Origin: Sycobia sp. Sy_11
Lineage: Eukaryota > Arthropoda > Insecta > Hymenoptera > Epichrysomallidae
DNA: 64,000 nt
Assembly (NCBI GenBank): GCA_018907035.1
Contig: JACCIC010000136.1
Span: forward strand, 1,336,501-1,400,500
Reading direction: 5' to 3'
The translations under genes were made by a program, and so were the position numbers. The notes beneath the pieces were generated by a model that worked only from the letters and a program-made list of their open reading frames with translations, was not told the DNA's origin and searched no databases. Below are positions 47,300 to 57,749 of the stretch, piece by piece (position 1 is the first letter of the stretch; every line of letters starts with the position of its first letter).

Positions 47300-48620
47300 A
47301 AAGACCTTATAAAAATATATTTGTGACAGTTACATAAATAATTTTTTAAATTTGATGGAAATTCTAAATCTTTTAAACGATTTAGCGTTTTTAAATCTTT
47401 TTACGATGAATCTAATATACATAAAAATTAAACAAAATTAGTTAAAATAGTTAATTTATGGAATAATATGGAGATTTGCGAACAGTAAGCAGATCGTAAG
47501 AACCATGAACTACGAAATGTTTATGAACTGGCGAGGTTAAAATCAGAAAGAAACCAATGAGCTATAATGGAAAAAGGACATTCAATAGAAGCAGAGATAT
47601 TAGATCATAGGCACAAAAATGTGTATGATGTTAAAATTAAACGAGGTTTTTGGTAAAAATTGAAGGGATAATATTTTAGATTCCATAAGAATTTTGAAAC
47701 GTATCTTAAACGAGAATAATGAATAAACTTTCACAGACTGATACGTGACATAAGGATTCTAAGAAAGAATTAAATACTCTCTCTGCTATTTTAGTTTTAC
47801 ATTCCTTTATAATATAATCTGTGCTGTCTTTGTAAAATCACATGGTCGAAAAATAAACCAATTAGAGATAGAAAGAGTTTTTCTTTTCGGAAACTCGAAG
47901 AGGAAATATACTTAAAGGTATTTATTCATTATATGTAGAACTGATTGTATGTAAATAGTAAATTAACTAAGACGGAATGTTTGAGCATAAGTTCCTATAT
48001 GTACAATTCCGCCAATCATACTAGCGGAGATTGTGAACTGTGCGTGTCAGCTATTTAGTTGCTTTTCGAGAGCTACAGAACATCGAAGCGTATCTAAGTT
48101 TACATAGTTCAATAAAGGCTTGATACGTTCAATATATATTATCATTTGTATCTTATCTTTCTTATAAAATAAATATCGATAACAAATGAAAAATAACAAT
48201 CCCAAAAATTCAAGTGTAAATACATGAAATATTGAATGTCTTTTAAAATAATAAATTGATATATATAATTAAGATACAAATTCTAAGGCATCGCTTAGAG
48301 GTCTTCCTACGAAGTAACAAGATGAGTGGAAGAGTTTCATAGTAATGAACTTATAAACATGAATAAAATACTAGTATATGCCTCCATGCCTCTCAGATAG
48401 CCGCGCTAAGTATTTACTGTCCAGGCACTAATACCTTTTTTATCAAATGAAATCTGCAAAAGGAACAAAAATTTAATTTATTGTAGCTGTGAAAGAAAAA
48501 TCCACACACATCCTAAAGAATCTGGCAGAAAAAGACTTCCAACGCTATTGAGAACAATGGAGAATTAGCATGGAGCAATATAGGGATAGATGAGAAGTGT
48601 ATATTAAAGGCGATAATACC
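47300..48620. other. intronic DNA, possible LTR remnant
   Basis: AT-rich intron sequence. At about 47990-48140 a GC-richer piece contains AGCTATTTAGTTGCTTTTCGAG-like sequence and CAATAAAGGCTTG, resembling the R/U5 part of an LTR. No partner was found. Confidence 0.3.
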
Positions 48621-48624
48621 GGGT

Positions 48625-49770
48625 GCACCAGTATGAAGTAAGCGTGAAGATACAAATGCCTTGATAGGAAACATTTTTTGTGAACAAGCTTTAATTTTTT
48701 TTATTTAGTTGCTATGGTAACTGTCAAGTATATTTAAGATACATCGAGTCATTAAGAAAATAACATCATATTTGTCATCGAATTTGGAAATTGATAATTT
48801 GCGGTAGACATGAATTTTTTGCTTCCATGAAAAGAAAAGTACTGTAGAGACGCATTGAATGCTTGTCGAAGCATCTAGTCAGCATGCTCTATCAGAAACA
48901 AGATGCAAAAAATGGTTTCAATGGTTCAGAAATAATAATCTTGATTTAAGAAATGAAGAATATAGAAGGTCACCTAAAACTGTTGAAGACGCCGATTTGC
49001 AAACGATATTGGATGAACATGACACTTTTAGTCAAAACCAAATGGCAAAAATATTAAATGTTTTACAACAAACAATTTTTGAAAGCTATGGAAAAGATCT
49101 AAAAGTGTGGAATATAAATGCCACATTACTTAAAATGAAAGGCAGATGGAAAACCGAAAAAACTTATGTGAAAGTTTGCTTCAAAGAAATGAAAAATGGA
49201 TTTATTTCAATTTTTAACGAAAAAAATCCTGGATTAATCCGAGACAATTTTCAACATCAATTGTAAAACCAGATGTATTTAGAAGAAGACCTGCTGTGTA
49301 TTTGGTGGGGACAGATTCGCGTGGTGTATTATTACATATTAAATCCTGGTGAAATAGTTAATACTGATCGCTACTGATAACAAAGAATTAATTGGAATTA
49401 TGCTTTCATCGAAAAAAGAGGACCATAAACCAGAAGACACAACACGATAATTTTGCTCCATGATAATGAACCTGCACACAAAGCACTGGATACAAACAAA
49501 GCACTTGGTTTGGAGCTGCTACCCCACTCGTATTCACCAAACTTGGTTCCATCCGGCAACCATTTGTTTCTGCCAATAGAAGACGCATTGAATAAACATC
49601 ACATCCATTCCTACAATGAATTTGAAAATTGCGTATCTAATTAGTTTGCCTCAAAAGACAAAGTATTGTTTAAGCGTGCTATCCATAAATTGCATGAAAG
49701 GTGGTCATAAAGTTTAGAAAACAATATCCAATATTTATTATAAAATGTTTTTCACAAAAAATTTCATTTT
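48625..49770 (+). mobile_element. mariner element, degenerate (mellifera-like)
   Basis: Begins near GGGTGCACCAGTATGAAGT, a mariner-type end. Then come FCFHEKKSTVETH with a stop, MLVEASSQHALSETRCKKWF QWFRNNNLDLRNEEYRRSPK (helix-turn-helix), ADLQTILDEHDTFSQNQMAK and ESYGKDLKVWN. A first catalytic motif is not seen clearly. In another frame: ILLHDNEPAHKALDTNKAL (second Asp), LELLPHSYSPNLVPSGNHLF, then NKHHIHSYNEFENCVSN and ASKDKVLFKRAIHKLHERW. The third catalytic position reads PSGN instead of PSDY, and SPD reads SPN. Multiple stops. Same strand as the mariner at 51 kb. Confidence 0.8.
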
Positions 49771-49799
49771 TACTTAATTAAAACTTCATTTGTCATGAA

Positions 49800-50700
49800 A
49801 ATTAATGTTTTATTTTCAGGAAAACAACACTTACTTCATATCGGCCTAGAGCCGATATAGACGCGGCCCGAGATGGACCCTCCCCGGCGACACTGCTACA
49901 ACTGTTGGCAGGTAGGGCATGCGCGCAGCGACTGCCCCCGTCCCGTAGCTGCAGCGTACTGTTGCAAATGCGGGCGACGCGAGATTGTCGTCGAGAGCTG
50001 CCCTAGCTGCCGACGGGCGTATCAGCGTTATATGGGGTGGCCCATCCGGACTGCGACGGAAAGCCCCACGGCTTCTCGCGCTCCGGACCATGCACGCGCG
50101 GCACCAACATCGCCACGTGGGACCCGACGCGACACCCTGGCAGCAGGGTCATCACCACAGCGACTGATAGCCGTCGTCACCCCACGACCTATCCACCGAG
50201 GGTCACGACGGGTATCGGTAAGGGCGTTGGTGCGACTATTGTTGGAGGCCGTCGCCGGACAGTAAAGGGGACCCCCTGGGACGTGGAGAACCAGGACCGG
50301 AGGACCAGAGGACCGAGAGAGAGGATGAGGCAGACCAGGAGATGACCTAGGGGTAAGGTGAAACCCATCGACGGTAGTCAAACCAAGAGGGACGATCATC
50401 ACCAGGTGAGGCCAACCACGAGACGCACACACACAAGGGCTGGGTGGTAAAGAGAAAGAAGACAGGCAAAGAAGACAATGTCCCATAATTGGCGAACGAA
50501 GTCCGGTTTAGGGGTGGGAGATTTGTGACGAGCGTCACAAGGCGCCGCACCGACTTGTCTGGAGAATGACGACGCGCGCGCCATCTCACGAAGAAGTAAA
50601 CCTTAAGGCGCTCGCGCGCGCCGTCGCGCCTTGTGCTCGGCACGGTCCCTTCCCCCCTTTTTCGTCCCCGCACACGAGCCAAGAGGCAAAATATTTCGGA
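49800..50700 (+). mobile_element. GC-rich island with Gag-like sequence
   Basis: A block of clearly higher GC than the flanking AT-rich intron, starting near 49840 and ending near 50690. The first part holds the zinc-knuckle ORF below. After 50270 the sequence is still arginine/proline-rich in several frames but broken. Probably a fragment of one LTR retrotransposon inserted in the intron. Confidence 0.5.
49873..50265 (+). CDS. Gag-like zinc-knuckle protein fragment
   Basis: 130 codons from ATG. MDPPRRHCYNCWQVGHARSD followed by CPRPV gives one C-X2-C-X4-H-X4-C knuckle, and YCCKCGRR...VVESCPSC a second Cys cluster without His (C-X2-C-X9-C-X2-C). The rest is Arg/Pro/Ala-rich without known fold. 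Paired knuckles like these occur at the nucleocapsid end of Gag in insect LTR elements. The upstream capsid part is absent and there is no pol after it, so this is a fragment, not a host gene. The open frame may survive only because high GC lowers stop-codon frequency. Confidence 0.55.
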   Translation: MDPPRRHCYNCWQVGHARSDCPRPVAAAYCCKCGRREIVVESCPSCRRAYQRYMGWPIRTATESPTASRAPDHARAAPTSPRGTRRDTLAAGSSPQRLIAVVTPRPIHRGSRRVSVRALVRLLLEAVAGQ

Positions 50701-51029
50701 ATTTCAATGGACTCAAGTTAAAAATAAATTAGAACAAAAAGAATAATAACGATATAACGAAGATAGCGATAATGAATTGTAACCATTGTATTTTTTTTGT
50801 TGTGAAAAAAAAACATTCACGAGAAATGCTTCTTATTGTTAATAATATCGGTTATTATTTTTTTTCTGGGTAGAAAGACCTCCAAAGACAAGATATGTAA
50901 CCTCAAAAATAAGATATGCACATAAAAATAAGTCATGGATTTTAAACAGGCATGACAAAGAAAAAAAAACTTTCCAGCTATGAATAATAAATTTTTTTTT
51001 TTAAATATACCTAACTTGTCGGTCTCTGC

Positions 51030-51505
51030 ATCTTTGTAAAACCGACTGAAACAATCACAGGCGATTATTATCGAACGCAATTACTGCGTCTGAACCGAGC
51101 ATTGAAAGACAAATGGCCGCAATACAACGATAGACATGAAAAAGCGATTTTAAAACATGACAATGCTCGACCCCATGTTGCGAAAGTGGTTAAGACATAC
51201 ATAGAATCGTTGAAATGGGAAGTTCTACCCCACCCGTCATATTTTCCAGACGTTGCTCCCTCAGACTATTACTTGTTTCGCTCAATGGGACACGGCCTGG
51301 CTAACCAGCACTTGCGGTCTTATGAAGAAGTTAAAAATTGGATCAATTCGTGGATCGCTGGAATTCGGAAACGTATGCTCCCCGTAAGATGGGAGAAAGC
51401 AGTGACCAGCGATAGACAATACTTTGAATTATAAACTTATAATCAGATTTTACAATAAAGCCTCGAAATTCAAAGAGAACGGCAAAAGCAAAGCTGTACA
51501 CCTAA
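51030..51505 (+). mobile_element. mariner 3' half (cecropia-like)
   Basis: 5'-truncated. From about 51037: KPTETITGDYYRTQLLRLNR ALKDKWPQYNDRHEKAILKH, DNARPHVAKVVKTYIESLKW, EVLPHPSYFPDVAPSDYYLF, GHGLANQHLRSYEEVKNWIN SWIAG, ending RWEKAVTSDRQYFEL. The open frame runs 51102-51434 with second and third catalytic Asp intact (34-residue spacing). The 3' terminal repeat GCAAAGCTGTACACCTAA ends at 51505 and is followed by TA. It is the best-preserved catalytic half of any mariner in the window, but lacks the first Asp and the DNA-binding domain. Confidence 0.9.
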
Positions 51506-52059
51506 TAAAATCAAAAGAACGGACACAAAAAAGACTGAAATAAAGATTCAGTGCTTCATTGTTGTTTCAAATGTATTTTTCACTCTTTAGTAAGAATTGT
51601 CCTATCAACGTATATTCTCCTTATATTTCAATATGTGATTTGCCATCAAATACAATACCAATTCACTAACTCGCTCCCAGAAGTGATAGAACTTCTCGGT
51701 AAGGCTAAAAAAATAAAATTATCATTTTTCTGAGCATAAAGAATACTTACTTTAGTCTTATTTGGATTCTTAATAAGTCCACAACGTTCAGAAAAATTAG
51801 CTACAATGCGTACTCTATTAGATAATTGGAAAATACCAGGCAAAAGCTGATCCTTTCTGACATATAAATAAATTTGTAACTTCTCTGTATACGAGAATGT
51901 CCTAAGTTTAACTCCATCCAGTACGTCTTACATGTCGTTAAAGTTGAAATTAGATGAATTAGAAGTTTTAAATGCTCAGATGTATGAGTTTTTTGTAGTA
52001 GAAACATCTTCTTGCGAACCATTTATCCGTTAAAAAAAAAAACACTTAAATTTTAGGAA

Positions 52060-52370
52060 ATCTCACCATATTTTTATTCAAATTTTTGACATTAAATTCT
52101 ACACAATATGCCCAGCTGTCAGGCAAATTGTGAATATCAATTCAAAAAAACATTGTCTCTTTTGAGGCAAGCCATTAGATGAGCCATTTTTCGACATCTT
52201 CACAATTGGCAAAGCGCTTCTTGACCAGTGAATATCTTAGCAGTCAGGTGTCAAGAGTACGGTCGCTGCGGTAACAATTATGTGCTTTTAATGTATTCTG
52301 CACCGATTTATCTGTATGAGACATCGCGTTGTCATGTTGGGAGATAATTTTATAATGTCTCCGTGCCTAT
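52060..52370 (-). mobile_element. mariner C-terminal remnant
   Basis: The minus strand reads IISQHDNAMSHTDKSVQNTL KAHNC, a stretch of unrelated residues where SPDLAPSDYH should be, then LVKKRFANCEDVEKWLI, ASKETMFF and IHNLPDSWAYCVE. Second catalytic Asp present, third deleted. Different family from the 51 kb copy. Confidence 0.7.
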
Positions 52371-53880
52371 TGACTATTTTAAAACGTTCATATCAATAAA
52401 AAAGATTGATCTATATGAAAGATTGATTTATATTCTAAATCATATAAATGTATCTATATTGCTAGCGACATCTAACTGTATGGCCGGCAAATTTAGACAT
52501 ACACTTCTGGTACACACACATGATATAATGGAAAAAGGTGTGCCTTTTCTCGTAAAAAATTAAACATAGGTATTTTCCTATACTGAAGATTACTCAGTGA
52601 ATTGGCGGTTTTAATATTTTGGTATCTAAATGGCCGACTATCCGCACATATTCATTCGAAGTGTTTTCCGCAATTAATATGCTTTAATTTTATTTCTGAT
52701 AATAAATAATGCCTACCATACAAAATAAAAGTATGCTTGTTTTGATCTCTTTCTCGCGGACTGCTCATTATAAGAAAGCGCCTCCTCCTAACAGAGCATT
52801 TCACTCCGGGAGATGACTGGTCAGTCGGTTACTCGCTAATTCTTTTTGTTCACTCGAGAGGTTTCTTTCTCAACAAGTTCCCAAAATAAAGTCTCCTTTA
52901 CAAGACTATCACTCTTTTATATTCATGAAATGTACATTTTTTAATTAATTATACCTACTGATAAATTTAAAAATAGATTTTATTATATTTTCATCTATAT
53001 ATACATTATATTTATGGATTTATTAGTTGACCACTGATAACACTTACATTTATTAATATTATATTATTATACATTACGTTAAAATATTATTTTCCGAAGA
53101 GCAGTAAGTATAAAATCTATAATTCTTCACTAAAAGAACTTCACCGAGTAATGTAGATTATTTATTACTAAAATGCAGTAAATAAAAACTGAATTTTCGT
53201 CGGTATATTAATGAGTAAAATAGGGACTGGCAACTAGCGGAAAATTATTACTATCTAGTGATGCTTATTATATGGGCTGTATGCTTTATCCATGTCTATG
53301 TCCTTCGGTAATATTAACAACCGGCTACTTCGGGAACACTTTACATCAAATTGGATGTAAATCAGCTGATTTTCTGAGACAGAAAATCGTTTTTTATTAA
53401 AGCTGAAAAAATTAACATCAGCTTTATTCATTCGCACAGGCCGGTCTTTATACTAGCCGAGCGATGATGAGTTTATATTCTTGATTACGTATTTAACCAA
53501 TTTTTATAGAAAAGTAGAAAAACTAAAGAATCCTAAATTTACCTCCTCTAGAGATTAAAATATATGCATATAGACAGAAGTAGGTTAATGATTAACTGTA
53601 ATACCGATTGCATTTAAGCAGCTGCACGTTAAATTATAGACAACTACACATCTACGTATTTTCAAATGTATGTCTGGATGCAGTATTTTATTTAAATTTG
53701 TCTGTACAATTTTCGTTTTAGAAAAGTTATTCAGACTTTGAAATGTCATTGAAATTGGATTTACAGTTCATTTAAATAAATTTTCTATAGTAGTTACTTT
53801 ACATTTGTCGTTCAATAATAGTAATTCAATAGAATTATAGAGCCACGGAAGGAGCAACCTGCTATTCCATAGGACATATA
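52371..53880. other. intronic DNA, possible LTR remnant
   Basis: Mostly AT-rich. At 52740-52920 a GC-richer piece has ATTATAAGAAAG, TCACTCC about 29 bp later, TCAGTCGG and an AATAAAGTCTCC signal, in the order expected of an LTR promoter and polyadenylation site. No second copy. Confidence 0.3.
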
Positions 53881-53896
53881 CCAATTACTCTAATTT

Positions 53897-54235
53897 AGAT
53901 ATATTTCTAAGAATATAATGTATATTCATTCTTGGAGGATTCCACAGATTAAGCGATGTGCAACATCGACAAATTTCTCTCTTCGACGATTAAGTCATTC
54001 GAGATTTTTTCTTTCCTTGATATGTGCCAAATATAACTTGTAATTTTTGAAGAATGAGTACAAATCATTCGCAGAAATAAATACTATTTGTACGTTTCGC
54101 GCTCAGTTACCTGCTGGGCTCGTCAGTAGGACGATTGGCAACCAATTCCTAGACGTACGATGCTTGCTAAAATCGATGACAACTTATAATATAAAGACAA
54201 TAAACTTATCTATGGGAGAATAGTATTGTGTAAAA
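53897..54235 (+). repeat. interspersed repeat A, copy 2
   Basis: Matches 18113-18450 along its length. It is preceded at 53881-53891 by CCAATTACTCT, which recurs at 57738-57748 beyond copy 3. It lacks the first 30 bp seen in copies 1 and 3. Confidence 0.8.
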
Positions 54236-54299
54236 ATGCGGGATTTCAAATTATTAATTGTATATATCTTAGAAAGTTAAATAGCGACTTTATGCTTCT

Positions 54300-55055
54300 C
54301 TATCTATCATTAATATTTAAATTAAAGGGAATTCCGACAATGAAATGACCTTCACTGTTTCTTTTCGTATTCGCAATAAAGTGTTGCTCGCTATAATTAT
54401 TTTTTAACCTTATATCAGGTTTATTCACAAAGCAGTGCTCAAGTTCCCAAAATCTCTTAAGCTGTTCAAGTAATTCAAAGCTCAAATCCCTTTCCTTAAT
54501 TAAATTACAAGAAAATTTTGTATTATAATGAGAAAATTTTATATTAGCGGCTACAATCCATCCGAGTACAGTATTTTGTAATACTGGCTGATCCCTATGC
54601 AATTTTATTTTCTCAGCACATAATTTGTAAAATAGTGATGCTCCAATCAAGAGATCTGCTGGACGCGAACGATAGTATTCAGAATAAGCCAGTTCGATTC
54701 CCTCTGGAATTTTTATTCTAGCCGAACTAACGCATTGGTGAGGCTGTTTAGCATTGATTCTATCTAATAGCAGGCATGTAATTGTTGTCGAATAATCAAT
54801 TGGCTTGGATTTAAGTCTCGCTGTAACTTGATGCGATATATTCCGCGTTCCTTGCTCAATTCCTGTAAGACGACTTCTTTGAAGCCCTAAGCGTGTACAT
54901 AATTCAGACGTCATTAGGTGCGCTTGCGAACAAGAATCCAACAATGTACGACATTCTACTTCCCTTCCAGTAGAATCATACAAAATCACATTAGCCGTCT
55001 CTAACAAGACATACGATGCATTATTCGTTGACATTTGCACACTATGCACGTACAT
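54300..55055 (-). pseudogene. BEL protease and RT leader, truncated
   Basis: In the same frame as Gag, separated by one TAA. VECRTLLDSCSQAHLMTSEL has the BEL-type catalytic LLDS(C/G)S. HQVTARLKSKPIDYS, IELAYSEYYRSRPADLLIGA (IDLLIGAD-type block) and LQNTVLGWIVAANI (the --T-LGWI-G block) follow. Then LLEQLKRFWELEHCF, the conserved L-rFWE-E motif just before RT, and EGHFIVGIPFNLN (GRYIVRLPF-type). The catalytic triad reads Asp-Ser-Cys instead of Asp-Ser-Gly, which would be unusual in an active enzyme. The frame ends at 54300 before the RT palm. Confidence 0.85.
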
Positions 55056-55088
55056 TTCCTTAGCTGTAGTAGTTTCCTGATTTTGGTG

Positions 55089-56276
55089 TTATTGCGACGA
55101 ACCTTGTGAACGCGGTGTGTCTAAATGTAGAAGAGAATTGTGTTGTAGATTACATCTTCTACACGGTCCGAAGTTGCACTCTTTATTTTGATCACCATGA
55201 TTTAAGCAATTAAAACATAATTTTAGTTCCTGTGCTCTCTGCAATCTACTCCACGGAGACAAAACCTTAAACGTTTCACATTTGTATATCGGATGCGGAC
55301 CCTTACAGTGAACACATTCCTTTGTTATAATTGTATATGATTTTATATTAGAATTTTCGTGCCCCTTTATATTGTTGAATTTGTTTAACGATCTATCATT
55401 TTTATTAATAGTTTTCGATTTTTCATGTTTATCCGGAATAATTTTATCAAGATATTTTGCATGCCTTTCTAAAAAGTTCAACATTTCTGCTAATGTAAGC
55501 CTCCTTTTTCGCACGTAGTATATTTCCCATTCGTTCTTTATTGTATTGCTTAACTTGGTCGTTATTGAATAAATAATTAATTTATCCCAATATTCTGTCT
55601 GTTCCTTTAACGTCTTAAGCGCGAGAAGATGGTTTCTTACTCCGTCCATTATTTGTAATAATTCAATATGTGATTCGCGCGATATTCGAGGCAATTCGTA
55701 CAATCCACTTATATGGTGGTGTATGAGAGCATCTTCATCTTCATATCTATCCTTAAGCCTTTCCCAAGCTACTTCATAATTTTGCTCTGAAATGCCGAGT
55801 GCCTCAATCGAACGCGCAGCCTCTCCAATTAGTGAATTATTTAAGTAATGATATTTTTGTATATTGCTTAAATGTTTATTATCATGTACTAGCGACTTAA
55901 ATGTATCTCGAAATTTGAGCCAACTTCCAAATCCACCATCAAAGGTTGGCAAATTCATTTTCGGTAAATATATATCTCGTAATGGTACATTTTCACTACC
56001 CGCATTGACATTGTTTACAGTAATAGGCGCTTCTAGTGATGCACGCGAACTAGATGATTCGTTAATCACAGTTTTAGCTCGCGAAACTGCCCGATAATAG
56101 TTATTTTCAAATGCTTCACGCTCTTGTTCATATTCTAATTCTAGCAGCTCATTATCAGTTTCATCGAATTCAATCTGACACTGAACTTGATCGAATTTAA
56201 TTAGCAATCTTTTATTATCATCTAACTTTAATTTAAGAGTTTCAATACTTTCTGTTGCACTAGCACTTTTCGTCAA
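55089..56276 (-). CDS. BEL Gag polyprotein
   Basis: 395 codons. The N-terminal 90 residues look coiled-coil (IETLKLKLDDNKRLLIKFDQ, ELEYEQEREAFENNYY). Residues about 108-290 contain the DUF1759-type capsid region: LPKMNLPTFDGGFGSWLKFR, LSNIQKYHYLNNSLIGEAAR, YEVAWERLKDRYED. Near the C-terminus are Cys/His knuckles: CVHCKGPHPIYKC, CFNCLNHGDQNKECNFGPC and CRRCNLQHNSLLH. The start ATG at 56276 is the first in frame after the LTR. The protein looks intact. In the family, Gag and Pol are usually one frame; here a TAA at 55089-55091 ends Gag and the reading continues in frame after it. Confidence 0.85.
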   Translation of the reverse strand: MTKSASATESIETLKLKLDDNKRLLIKFDQVQCQIEFDETDNELLELEYEQEREAFENNYYRAVSRAKTVINESSSSRASLEAPITVNNVNAGSENVPLRDIYLPKMNLPTFDGGFGSWLKFRDTFKSLVHDNKHLSNIQKYHYLNNSLIGEAARSIEALGISEQNYEVAWERLKDRYEDEDALIHHHISGLYELPRISRESHIELLQIMDGVRNHLLALKTLKEQTEYWDKLIIYSITTKLSNTIKNEWEIYYVRKRRLTLAEMLNFLERHAKYLDKIIPDKHEKSKTINKNDRSLNKFNNIKGHENSNIKSYTIITKECVHCKGPHPIYKCETFKVLSPWSRLQRAQELKLCFNCLNHGDQNKECNFGPCRRCNLQHNSLLHLDTPRSQGSSQ

Positions 56277-56782
56277 ATTTTGAAAAACGCGTTAAAGCTC
56301 CCTTAATCATGCCGCGTTCCTTTTTTAACCTATCCATCTTAGGACACAGTACTGACACAATTCAATTGGAACTAAAATGGAAGAAGAAAAAAATAAAAAA
56401 GGTGCAATCTAAAGGACAGGAAGTTGGAGACTTACCTTGGGTGTTGAATCGATGTGTAATTAATTGTTTTCGTCTACTGCAACTGCAAACATTTTTATTC
56501 TCATTACTGTGAGGCCTCTCGAAAGTAGTAATGGCTCTTGAAGTCCTTGAGATGGTCTAGCGTGGTAATAGCACACACTATAATCAATATTCGTCACGGC
56601 ACAGTCACTGAGTCCAAGTCCATTATAAATGACAAATTCAAAGTTCAGTGTAACCTTTATGCTTATTGTTCGTAGTTCTTATTTATAAATTCACAAATTA
56701 CTATAACTAGACGTAAGATAGTATTACTGTTTATCCAATGCGCACAACTTATTGTCATTCGCGATCCGGCTCGAAGAACCAA
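56277..56782 (-). other. BEL 5' leader with primer-binding region
   Basis: Between the LTR end (56783) and Gag. On the minus strand the LTR's ...CAAAACA is followed at once by TTGGTTCTTCGAGCCGGATC, whose placement and GC-rich character fit a tRNA primer-binding site, though I did not match it to a tRNA. The rest is untranslated leader. Confidence 0.6.
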
Positions 56783-57386
56783 TGTTTTGATTTGAATTCA
56801 TAATTAAATAGAATGGGTTGAGGACTAAAATAATTCTTAGCAAGATGATTTGATTTTGTAAGAATTTTAATAATAACACAATACTGAAGAATGATATGTA
56901 ATCATCAGTTAAACAACATAGATATTACAGATCGCGGAGAAATTAGAGGAACTACAATCAAAATTTAAGTCCGTAGTACGAGGCTAAATTCGACAACCTA
57001 CAGGTTAGGCGTCCAAGCAAATTCTGCCCCAAATGCAACCAGAACCTTACTCATTGCCTTCCCTTACAAGAGTCAGGGCTTCCGCTCATTAACTATAGTT
57101 ATATAGTTAATACTCATAAACGATCATTAATAATTGACAGGTGAGGCCTGTCCGCGGCCTGTCACGAGGTGCAATAAAATCTACCTGTGACAGTGCAAGT
57201 ATGGAATGGTCCAAGTGGTCCGCTCTTTCGTAAATTATACCTATTTAGTTAATGTTAGTTATTGAACACTTCCTAGGAATATCATACATTATTTAGTATA
57301 TAATATAAATTACAAATATAATAATTACGTTATTACATCAAATATAAAATAAAATGGCGACTGTTCTATAATTAAGATTCTAACAA
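56783..57386 (-). repeat. BEL 5' long terminal repeat
   Basis: On the minus strand it begins TGTTAGAATC and ends TCAAAACA, giving the TG...CA ends of an LTR, 604 bp. A GC-richer middle (57000-57200) contains GACAGGCCGCGGACAGGCC-type repeats. No second LTR exists in the window, so the boundaries rest on the ends, the adjacent primer-binding region and the interruption of repeat A. Confidence 0.7.
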
Positions 57387-57394
57387 TATTATAA

Positions 57395-57725
57395 GTTGTT
57401 ATCGATTTTAGCAAGCATTGTACGTATAGGAATTGGTTACCTGTCGTCCTACTGACGAGCCCAGCAGGTAACTGAGGGCAAAACGTACAAATAGTATTTA
57501 TTTCTGCGAATGATTGGTACTTATTCTTCAAAAATTACAAGTTATATTTGGCACATATCGAGGAAAGAAAAAATCTCGAATGACTTAATCGTCGAAGATA
57601 GAAATTTGTTAATGTTGCACATCGCTTAATCTATGGAATCCTCCAAGAGTTAATATACATTATATTCTTAGAAATATATCTCAATTATTTAATTTAATTC
57701 CACAAAACAAAATAGCGCACCAAAT
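57395..57725 (-). repeat. interspersed repeat A, copy 3
   Basis: The reverse complement matches copies 1 and 2 from GCGCTATTTTGTTTTGTGGAA through CAATTCCTATACGTACAATG to ATAATAT, where BEL begins. Orientation is opposite to copy 2. Confidence 0.8.
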
Positions 57726-57749
57726 ATTATTGATTTGCCAATTACTCTA

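Larger units (their letters stand above)
54300..57386 (-). mobile_element. BEL/Pao retrotransposon, 5' half
   Basis: From 57386 down: a 5' LTR, a primer-binding-type region, Gag, and protease up to the start of RT, where the element stops at 54300. No RT, integrase or 3' LTR follows. It is inserted in repeat A, since repeat A copy 3 stops at ATAATAT directly before the LTR's TGTTAGAATC. Its coding sequence is much better preserved than that of the other BEL remnant, implying later arrival. Confidence 0.85.

Noticed and set aside
50028..50682. Minus-strand open frames of 111-152 codons
   Set aside because: High GC lowers stop frequency on both strands; the zinc-knuckle frame on the plus strand is the one with motifs.
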